The notes below the pieces were generated by a model. It had not been told where the DNA came from and made no database searches. It saw only the letters and a program-made list of their open reading frames with translations. A program made the position numbers and the translations under genes. A stretch of DNA of 39,392 nucleotides. It comes from Bacteroidales bacterium (GTDB lineage Bacteria; Bacteroidota; Bacteroidia; Bacteroidales; UBA932). The stretch spans positions 1 to 39,392 of the forward strand of contig JAFRXC010000014.1 in NCBI GenBank assembly GCA_017437825.1. The letters are read 5' to 3'. Below are positions 33,200-39,392 of the stretch, piece after piece; the first letter of the stretch is position 1, and every line of letters starts with the position of its first letter.

Positions 33200-33207
33200 T
33201 ATATTTG
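33200..33207 (+). promoter_or_regulatory. -7 box of the tRNA-Ala promoter
   Basis: TATATTTG is a perfect match, 10 bases before the tRNA 5' end. GTTG at 33175-33178, inside the end of lpxK, lies 21 bases upstream as a -33-like element. Confidence 0.6.
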
Positions 33208-33217
33208 CAATTGTAAC

Positions 33218-33290
33218 GGGGTATTAGCTCAGCTGGTAGAGCGATAGGTTCGCAATCTATAGGTCGGGAGTTCGAGTCTCCTATGCTCCA
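33218..33290 (+). tRNA. tRNA-Ala (anticodon CGC)
   Basis: The 73-base cloverleaf has acceptor stem GGGGTAT/ATGCTCC, including G3-U70, the identity element of alanine tRNA. The D arm has AGCTCAGCTGGTAGAGC. The anticodon stem is ATAGG/TCTAT with loop TTCGCAA, so the anticodon is CGC, reading GCG. The T arm is GGGAGTTCGAGTCTCC and the discriminator is A. CCA is not encoded. The BASS transporter ATG lies seven bases downstream, so the two may share a transcript. Confidence 0.95.
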
Positions 33291-33297
33291 CATCCGT

Positions 33298-34266
33298 ATG
33301 CTCAGAAGGATCAGCGTATTTTTAAGCGATAAAGCCAGCATTTTCATCATCCTGACCGCGCTGGTCACGTTCTTCTTCCCCCAGATCTTCTCGTGGGTCA
33401 AAGGCGATACGCAGACCATAATCCTCGGAATCATTATGCTCACTATGGGACTGACCCTAACGCCCCAGGATTTCAAGCTTCTGGCTCAGCGCCCGCTCGA
33501 CATCCTTATAGGTGCGGCTGCCCAGTTCACCATAATGCCTCTGGTGGCGTTCTCGCTCTCCTGGCTGTTCAGCCAGGTTCCCGATTTAGCCCCCTATAGT
33601 ACGGCGATGGCAATCGGCCTCATCCTCGTCGGCTGCTGCCCTGGGGGAGTGTCCAGCAACATCATGTCGTTTCTCTGCAAGGCCGATGTGGCCTATTCCG
33701 TGGGTATGACTTGCGCCTCGACGCTGCTCGCGCCGGTGCTGACGCCGCTTCTGGTTCTCCTGCTGGCAGGCGAGAGGGTTGACGTGGATACTGTCGGGAT
33801 GTTCCGCCAGATACTCATAGTGACCATTATACCAATCGCCATCGGATTCTTTCTCAATCTATGGCTGGGCCACAAAGAGGTGTTCCGCAAGGTTCAGGGG
33901 TGTATGCCCGGACTGTCTGTCGTCTGTCTCGCGTGCATCGTTGGCGGAGTGGTCTCCACCGTTCACGACCCGCTGGTAGAGAACGGAATCGTGTTCTTCC
34001 TTCTCACCTTCTGTATGGTATTCCTCCATAACAGCATAGGATATGTGCTGGGATACACCGTGGGGCGGCTCTTCAATTTCAGCACCGCCAAGAAGCGTAC
34101 CCTCTCTATCGAGGTTGGTATGCAGAACGCCGGCCTGGGGACCAACCTTGCAATGACCTTTTTCGTGGCCACCAACCCTATGGCCGTCGTCCCCTGCGCC
34201 ATCTCCTGTGCCTGGCACAGCATCAGCGGAACTATTCTGGCCAATATCTTCGCCCGTCAGAAATAA
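33298..34266 (+). CDS. Bile acid:sodium symporter family (BASS) transporter
   Basis: The 322-residue integral membrane protein has about nine or ten helices. It shows the BASS pattern: IMLTMGLTLTPQDFKLL (46-62), VGCCPGGVSSNIMSFLCKAD (109-128) and, in the second half, RTLSIEVGMQNAGLGTNLAM. Family members couple sodium entry to uptake of bile acids or small organic acids such as pyruvate or pantothenate; the substrate here is unknown. The ATG at 33298 is chosen because an upstream ATG at 33283 is inside the tRNA. It lacks its own visible promoter and lies seven bases after the tRNA-Ala 3' end. Confidence 0.92.
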   Translation: MLRRISVFLSDKASIFIILTALVTFFFPQIFSWVKGDTQTIILGIIMLTMGLTLTPQDFKLLAQRPLDILIGAAAQFTIMPLVAFSLSWLFSQVPDLAPYSTAMAIGLILVGCCPGGVSSNIMSFLCKADVAYSVGMTCASTLLAPVLTPLLVLLLAGERVDVDTVGMFRQILIVTIIPIAIGFFLNLWLGHKEVFRKVQGCMPGLSVVCLACIVGGVVSTVHDPLVENGIVFFLLTFCMVFLHNSIGYVLGYTVGRLFNFSTAKKRTLSIEVGMQNAGLGTNLAMTFFVATNPMAVVPCAISCAWHSISGTILANIFARQK

Positions 34267-34277
34267 TTACTTTAATT

Positions 34278-34309
34278 ATTGTTCCTTTTATCATTAATAA
34301 GTATATTTG
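34278..34309 (+). promoter_or_regulatory. Promoter of the secreted esterase gene
   Basis: ATTG at 34278-34281, a 20-base spacer, and TATATTTG at 34302-34309 fit the Bacteroidota -33/-7 pattern with one mismatch. The AT-rich leader of about 40 bases to the ATG at 34350 has no Shine-Dalgarno but is A-rich. Confidence 0.65.
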
Positions 34310-34334
34310 AAATCACGAAACACCAAATTAATAA

Positions 34335-35579
<1,245 letters not shown>

Positions 35580-35593
35580 TACAATAGTATAAC

Positions 35594-35675
35594 TCCAGAC
35601 ACAGTACTGGGGAGAAAAGTGCTTTCGGCGTCAAGCCTGCTTTGTGGCACTTTTCTCCCCAGTACTGTGTCTGGA
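35594..35675 (+). repeat. Long hairpin element, copy 2 (conserved loop, variable stem)
   Basis: Arms 35594-35622 and 35647-35675 form a perfect 29-bp inverted repeat beginning TCCAGACACAGTACTGGG. The 24-base loop is TTTCGGCGTCAAGCCTGC followed by TTTGTG. The first 18 bases match copy 1 (21861-21941, minus strand) exactly. The inner stem ends GGGGAGAAAAGTGC, against GGGGCGGAAGACGC in copy 1, and each difference is compensated in the other arm. It lies between the convergent esterase and sdhC genes, ending four bases before the sdhC stop. No U-tract follows on either strand. Confidence 0.87.
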
Positions 35676-35679
35676 TGTA

Positions 35680-36402
35680 TCAGATAATGGAGTTGGCGTG
35701 TAGGAATGCGTTGACTGCTACGGCAGTGAAGGCAAGGCAGATGAGGCTTGCAACGACTACGCCGATGACCTTTAGGCGCTTCATCCATATTTCATTGCTC
35801 CAACCTACAGTCTGGAACATACTCCAGAAACCGTGGACAAGGTGGAGCCATACGGCGGCGAACCAGATCAGGTAAATCAGGAGCGACCACCATTTGCCGA
35901 ACACTACGTTCAAAAGCAGGTATGGGTTGTTCTCGAAATTGCCTATACCGAACATCTCCGGCAGTTGCATCTTGGCCCAGAAGCCGCTCAGATGGAAAAA
36001 CAGGATGCCAAGTATCACCAGGCCAAGCACTAACATGTTCCTGGAACTCCAGGAGTCTGTGCGGGCCTTGTTCTGTACGGCATACTTGACGGTTCCGCGG
36101 GCCTTGATGTTGCGGAAAGTGAGCCAGCATCCGTAGCCGATGTGGACCAGAAGGCCCAGGGCGAGTATCGGGACCATGATGTCAATAAAGGGCAGGGACA
36201 TGAAGTCGCATCCCAGTTTGAACAGTCCGTCCCCTTTGGAGAAGAGTTCCGCATCGTCTGCGACCACTCCGTACTTGCCGGTGAAAGAATCTATTACCGA
36301 AAAGAAATTGATGGTGGCGTGAAGCAATAGGAACAGTATCAGGAACGCCCCGCTGACAGACTGTATGAATTTTTTACCGATTGAAGACTTTGAAAGTGAC
36401 AT
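35680..36402 (-). CDS. sdhC: Succinate dehydrogenase/fumarate reductase cytochrome b subunit
   Basis: The 240-residue protein is a B-type diheme membrane anchor with five helices. It begins SSIGKKFIQSVSGAFLILFL. His28 (LLLHATINFF), His87 (LLVHIGYGCWLTFRN), His137 (LFFHLSGFWAK) and His187/His190 (WLHLVHGFWSMFQTVGW) are candidate heme ligands. It passes electrons between menaquinone and the flavoprotein/iron-sulfur subunits, central to succinate production in Bacteroidales. Normally sdhA and sdhB follow at once; here the next thing is the hairpin element and a convergent esterase, so the gene stands alone. A perfect -7 box ends four bases before the ATG. Confidence 0.93.
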   Translation of the reverse strand: MSLSKSSIGKKFIQSVSGAFLILFLLLHATINFFSVIDSFTGKYGVVADDAELFSKGDGLFKLGCDFMSLPFIDIMVPILALGLLVHIGYGCWLTFRNIKARGTVKYAVQNKARTDSWSSRNMLVLGLVILGILFFHLSGFWAKMQLPEMFGIGNFENNPYLLLNVVFGKWWSLLIYLIWFAAVWLHLVHGFWSMFQTVGWSNEIWMKRLKVIGVVVASLICLAFTAVAVNAFLHANSII

Positions 36403-36406
36403 GGTG

Positions 36407-36434
36407 CAAATATATAATTTTCTTCGTACATTTG
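36407..36434. promoter_or_regulatory. Overlapping divergent promoters of sdhC and pyrH
   Basis: CAAATATA at 36407-36414 reads TATATTTG on the minus strand, four bases before the sdhC ATG. TACATTTG at 36427-36434 on the plus strand is 24 bases before the pyrH ATG. With the boxes only 12 bases apart, two polymerases could not bind both at once. Confidence 0.55.
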
Positions 36435-36458
36435 TTATCCATTGTAAAACGGCGTCTT

Positions 36459-37163
36459 ATGTATAAAAGAGTACTTCTTAAACTCAGCGGAGAGAGCCTC
36501 GGAGGCCCTTCCGGCAAGGGAATCGATGAAGAAAGCCTGGCCGCTTACGCCAAGGAAGTGGTGGCTGCCGCAAAGACAGGTTGCCAAGTTGGCATAGTTA
36601 TTGGCGGGGGCAACATCTTCCGGGGCCTGAAGGGAGCCCAGATGGGCCTTGACAGAGTTAATGGAGACAAGATGGGAATGCTTGCTACGGTTATCAACTC
36701 AATGGCCCTGGCAATAGCCATCAGGAGCCTTGGAGTGAAGGCGGAAGTATTCACGGCAACTCCTATGGAGCCTATGGCACGATATTACGTACGTGAGAAA
36801 GCCGTCGAGTTCATGGAGGCCGGGGGAGTGGCCCTCATTGCGGGAGGAACAGGAAATCCATTCTTCACCACGGATTCGGGCGCAGCCCTCAGGGCACTTG
36901 AAATAGGCGCTGACGCAGTGCTCAAGGGCACCAGGGTGGACGGAGTATACACCGCTGATCCCGAGAAGGATCCCACCGCGGTCAAGTACAAGGAACTTAC
37001 CTTTGACGAGGCCATCAGCAAAGAGCTCAAGGTGATGGACCAGACGGCGTTCGCCCTTTGCAAGGACGGCAAGATGCCAATAATAGTATTCGATGTAACC
37101 AAGCCGGGCAACCTGCAGCGGATACTTGACGGAGAGGAGCCCGGTACTACAGTACACGTATAA
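36459..37163 (+). CDS. pyrH: UMP kinase
   Basis: The 234-residue cytosolic amino-acid-kinase-fold enzyme phosphorylates UMP to UDP. Motifs are YKRVLLKLSGESLGG (2-16), IVIGGGNIFRGL (about 47-58), VFTATPMEPMARYY and LIAGGTGNPFFTTDS, followed by DAVLKGTRVDGVYTADPEKD. ATG 36459 is chosen over a TTG at 36381, which would lie inside divergent sdhC. It precedes frr by 18 bases, a common pairing, and the rplM region further right fits the usual translation cluster of the phylum. Confidence 0.96.
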   Translation: MYKRVLLKLSGESLGGPSGKGIDEESLAAYAKEVVAAAKTGCQVGIVIGGGNIFRGLKGAQMGLDRVNGDKMGMLATVINSMALAIAIRSLGVKAEVFTATPMEPMARYYVREKAVEFMEAGGVALIAGGTGNPFFTTDSGAALRALEIGADAVLKGTRVDGVYTADPEKDPTAVKYKELTFDEAISKELKVMDQTAFALCKDGKMPIIVFDVTKPGNLQRILDGEEPGTTVHV

Positions 37164-37181
37164 ACTTAAAATTCAGAAGAT

Positions 37182-37751
37182 ATGCTTTCAGAAAGAGCAA
37201 AAGAAATTGTTGAGGCAGCAGACAAGAAAATGAAAGCTGCAGTGTCTTTCCTGGAGGAAGACCTCAAGACTTACCGTGTAGGCAAGGCTAATCCTTCAAT
37301 TTTCAACGCGGTAACCGTAAACTATTACGGAACGCCCACACCTCTTCTGCAGGTGTCTTCCGTAACCACCCCTGATGCGACCACCCTGGCCATACAGCCC
37401 TGGGAAAAGAGCCTCATCCCCGCAATAGAGAAGGCCATAATGGACGCAAACCTGGGATTCACCCCTCAGAACAACGGAGAAATCATCCGCTGCAAGATTC
37501 CGCCCCTGACAGAGGAAAGGCGCAAGGACCTCATCAAGAAGGCCGGAGCTGCCGGAGAGAATTGCAAGGTCAGCATCCGCAACGCCCGCAGGGAGGCTAT
37601 CGAGACCCTCAAGAAGGCGCAGAAGAATGAAGGCCTCTCAGAAGACACGGAAAAGGAGGCCGAGGGTGAAGTTCAGAAAATCACCGACAAGAATGTCAAG
37701 GCTGTGGACGAGGTCGTATCAGCCAAGGAAAAAGAAATAATGACTGTCTAG
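37182..37751 (+). CDS. frr: Ribosome recycling factor
   Basis: The 189-residue protein splits post-termination ribosomes together with EF-G. The family segments are present: LKTYRVGKANPSIFNAVTVN (28-47), the usual domain II region with YYGTPTPLLQVSSV, and ARREAIETLKKAQK in domain I. Length is typical. It follows pyrH by 18 bases and ends in the stem of an intrinsic terminator. Confidence 0.96.
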   Translation: MLSERAKEIVEAADKKMKAAVSFLEEDLKTYRVGKANPSIFNAVTVNYYGTPTPLLQVSSVTTPDATTLAIQPWEKSLIPAIEKAIMDANLGFTPQNNGEIIRCKIPPLTEERRKDLIKKAGAAGENCKVSIRNARREAIETLKKAQKNEGLSEDTEKEAEGEVQKITDKNVKAVDEVVSAKEKEIMTV

Positions 37752-37771
37752 CCGACAGCCATTATTTTTTT
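37737..37771 (+). terminator. Rho-independent terminator of pyrH-frr
   Basis: Bases 37737-37748 pair with 37754-37765 (core CTGTC/GACAG, loop TAGCC) with one A-C mismatch. A T-run follows, to 37771. The frr stop codon lies in the loop. Confidence 0.75.
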
Positions 37772-37790
37772 AACCATTAAATCAGTTTGT

Positions 37791-39002
37791 CTATTTGACC
37801 TTCTGCCCCACGAATATCAGGGCGTTGGTACTGGTCTCCCGTATTGCGAAGATGAACGGCCGGTCGGCGGTGAAAGTGATTGGCGAGGGCGCACTTGTCA
37901 AGAAAAAATGTACGGCAGTTACGGCTGCGGCTTCTGTTCCGCTCTCGTTAACCTCCACCTGTGTCTTGTGTGTAACCTGATCGATGTATATGCCATCATC
38001 CGTAATTCCGGAGAAATTGGCTGAAAAGGGATTGAAGGCGGAAGGCATTCCCAATGCTGCCAGGATGTCGCGGAGTTTTACATCATAATCCATATTGAAA
38101 GCAGGCATCGTAATGGTGACTTCGCGGGTGTAACCGCTGTGTATAAGGTTGGAATAAACATCCCAGGTCAATCCTTTGACGGCTCTTTCGAAAGCATCGC
38201 CGCCTTCAGTCTCAGGCAGGATTATGTCCATTACAAAGGCCCCGTTTCCGTATGGGATGCTTACCATCTGATACCCTTCAGAAGCCGTATACTTGTATTG
38301 GTCTTTCTTGCTCATCATCTTTGCTGACACGGAAGAAGAATTCAGGGTCTTGAATTTCCCGTTGACGGCCTTGTCGAATTTAACGGACCACTTCCCGCTG
38401 AAATACAGGGCATTCAGCAGGATCATAACCGTCCTGGTGTCAATCTCGTCTGCGAGTTTCTTAATGAGGCCGTGTGTCTTGTCGGAGCACCAGGTGTTTA
38501 TTTCGTCTATGAGGCTCTTTGAAGCAAAATCCTTGGAGAATATGTCGGCACTGAAATAATCCTTGACCCCGCTGCTGTAATCCGGCCTCAGGCTTATGGC
38601 TTTTGTCACCCAGACGGAGTTTGCAATTTCCAGCGCAGTCCTGTTGTCTGCATCCGTGAGGGCGGGGACCATTTTCTTGTAATAGTCTCCTACCTGGTCC
38701 CTGGTTGCATCTCCGAATCCAAGGGTGGCTATCATCTCCTTTTCCGTGGTCTCGCGCGCACCGTATGCGGCCATTGAAAGCGCAAGTGAAACGCTCATCG
38801 GGGAGATGAATACCTGGTCCTCTTCGTATAATGAACGGTACAGTTTGAGGCCGAAATCGTTGACACTGTAGTTTATGCCTTCTTCTGCCTTTGTGAGCAC
38901 GATGGGGGTGAATTCCTTGTCCGGGCCATCGTCCTGCCGGGGTTCTTTTTCGCAGGCAATCATTGCCAGGAGAAGAGGTATCAGCAATAAATAACGTTTC
39001 AT
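37791..39002 (-). CDS. Serpin-family lipoprotein
   Basis: The 403-residue protein starts MKRYLLLIPLLLAMIACEKE, with a lipobox and Cys17, so it should be anchored in a membrane. The rest is a serpin: FISPMSVSLALSMAAYGARE (65-84), TRTVMILLNALYFSGKWSVK, and a C-terminal FTADRPFIFAIRETSTNALI. The reactive-centre loop hinge ESGTEAAAVTAV has the Gly/Thr and small-residue pattern of inhibitory serpins. Counting from the hinge puts P1 at Thr, in HFFLTSAP, though the loop is about two residues longer than in alpha-1-antitrypsin. It could block host or competitor serine proteases. No good TAnnTTTG box is seen upstream, and it converges on frr. Confidence 0.93.
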   Translation of the reverse strand: MKRYLLLIPLLLAMIACEKEPRQDDGPDKEFTPIVLTKAEEGINYSVNDFGLKLYRSLYEEDQVFISPMSVSLALSMAAYGARETTEKEMIATLGFGDATRDQVGDYYKKMVPALTDADNRTALEIANSVWVTKAISLRPDYSSGVKDYFSADIFSKDFASKSLIDEINTWCSDKTHGLIKKLADEIDTRTVMILLNALYFSGKWSVKFDKAVNGKFKTLNSSSVSAKMMSKKDQYKYTASEGYQMVSIPYGNGAFVMDIILPETEGGDAFERAVKGLTWDVYSNLIHSGYTREVTITMPAFNMDYDVKLRDILAALGMPSAFNPFSANFSGITDDGIYIDQVTHKTQVEVNESGTEAAAVTAVHFFLTSAPSPITFTADRPFIFAIRETSTNALIFVGQKVK

Positions 39003-39083
39003 AACTGTCAGATTATAGAATTACGTTATAATAACACCGAGATACGCATTATACGTCTTGGTCAACACAAAAATAAATGAAAT
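39003..39083. other. Short intergenic stretch upstream of serpin
   Basis: AT-rich DNA with small imperfect repeats (ATACG occurs twice near 39042-39058, and GTTATAATAAC is nearly palindromic). No clear -7 box for the serpin gene is seen. Confidence 0.3.
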
Positions 39084-39114
39084 TTTGCTTGGTGAGAAAT
39101 ATTTTGTACCTTTG
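39084..39114 (+). promoter_or_regulatory. rplM promoter
   Basis: TTTG at 39084-39087, a 19-base spacer, and TACCTTTG at 39107-39114 match the Bacteroidota -33/-7 consensus exactly. This is the best promoter in the window. Confidence 0.8.
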
Positions 39115-39115
39115 C

Positions 39116-39174
39116 ACCCCCTATAATGTGTAGGGATCGCAATATTTTTTGTTAACTAATTAAAGATCAAGACA
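39116..39174 (+). promoter_or_regulatory. rplM leader with a small hairpin
   Basis: The leader of about 57 bases contains CCCTA-taatgtg-TAGGG, a five-base-pair stem just after the likely start of transcription, then an AT-rich stretch to the GTG start. Ribosomal protein leaders are often autoregulatory, so this hairpin may matter, but the evidence is slight. Confidence 0.35.
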
Positions 39175-39276
39175 GTGGACACACAAAGTTACAAAACGGT
39201 TTCCCTTAACAAGGCAACTGTAAAGAAAGAGTGGGTTGTCATTGACGCGACTGATCTCGCGCTTGGTCGTCGGTGA
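39175..39276 (+). pseudogene. rplM: Ribosomal protein L13, N-terminal fragment
   Basis: From the GTG at 39175 the frame gives MDTQSYKTVSLNKATVKKEW and then VVIDATDLALGR, the normal beginning of Bacteroidota L13, which binds 23S rRNA early in 50S assembly. After LGR the expected continuation is missing; the frame reads one more Arg and stops at 39274-39276. L13 is essential, so a natural truncation is unlikely. The sequence from about 39271 on is unrelated to rplM and reads as another gene on the opposite strand. The most likely explanation is a misjoined contig end. The promoter and leader upstream look intact. Confidence 0.85.
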
Positions 39277-39391
39277 TGATGCGGAAATATTTTCTTGCCG
39301 AGCCTGATTCCGCGATGGGCAAAATATCCTTGGGCGTTTCGCCGATGGAACGCGTCAGTTCTGCTAATATGTTTTGAATATCAGGAGTTTG
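39271..39391 (-). CDS. Fragment of an APH-like phosphotransferase
   Basis: Read on the minus strand from the window edge, this gives an open frame with NILAELTRSIGETPKDILPI followed by AESGSARKYFRIITD. GSxRxYFR is the typical N-terminal signature of the aminoglycoside-phosphotransferase-like kinases of Bacteroidota, which are often fused to RapZ-like domains or found beside sugar nucleotidyltransferases. The start codon is outside the window and the frame runs directly into antisense rplM at about 39270, so only about 40 residues are genuine. It is probably foreign to this locus. Confidence 0.5.
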
Positions 39392-39392
39392 C

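Overview
The window looks like a chromosomal stretch of a member of the Bacteroidales (phylum Bacteroidota). The evidence is repeated -7 promoter boxes of the form TAnnTTTG, weak or absent Shine-Dalgarno sequences, the mreB-mreC-mreD-mrdA-rodA order, a B-type succinate dehydrogenase cytochrome b, a DUF3109-type protein, lipoproteins with Bacteroidota-style lipoboxes, and an rplM start with the N-terminus typical of this phylum. The genus cannot be fixed from the sequence. Coding density is high and genes often overlap by 1-26 bases.

Layout. 1-310 is gene-poor and lies against the 3' end of a tRNA-Leu(UAA) gene. A HAD phosphatase (472-1080) converges on rex-adhE, a redox-controlled fermentation unit with a Rex-like palindrome over its promoter. 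4455-10074 (minus) is the rod-shape/elongasome operon mreB-mreC-mreD-mrdA-rodA. ispD, an Lrp/AsnC regulator and topA follow. 13801-20578 (plus) is a run of PBP1A, alpha/beta hydrolase, membrane-anchored MurF-like ligase, Ddl and PrmC, closed by a good intrinsic terminator. 20686-26892 holds a lipoprotein of unknown function, an RlhA-like U32 protein with a TPR partner, and a secreted M16-like protein that has lost its catalytic motif, followed by a DUF3109 protein. 26867-31020 holds two membrane proteins of unknown function, a shortened HemW and an X-Pro aminopeptidase. 31073-34266 is dusB-lpxK-tRNA-Ala(CGC)-BASS transporter. Then come a secreted CE1-type esterase, an sdhC without sdhA or sdhB, pyrH-frr, a serpin lipoprotein and the start of rplM.

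The most interesting signal is a pair of long perfect hairpins (21861-21941 and 35594-35675). Both lie between convergent genes. Their loops share an identical 18-base core (TTTCGGCGTCAAGCCTGC), in opposite orientations, while their 28-29 bp stems differ at most positions yet stay perfectly paired. They lack proper U-tracts and look like two copies of a structured repeat family rather than ordinary terminators.

The right end of the window is probably not a natural junction. rplM breaks off after about 32 codons and runs straight into the opposite-strand N-terminus of an aminoglycoside-phosphotransferase-like gene, which suggests a chimeric contig end. The window is otherwise mostly housekeeping: cell-wall synthesis and shape, isoprenoid and lipid A precursors, translation and RNA modification, and redox control of fermentation.
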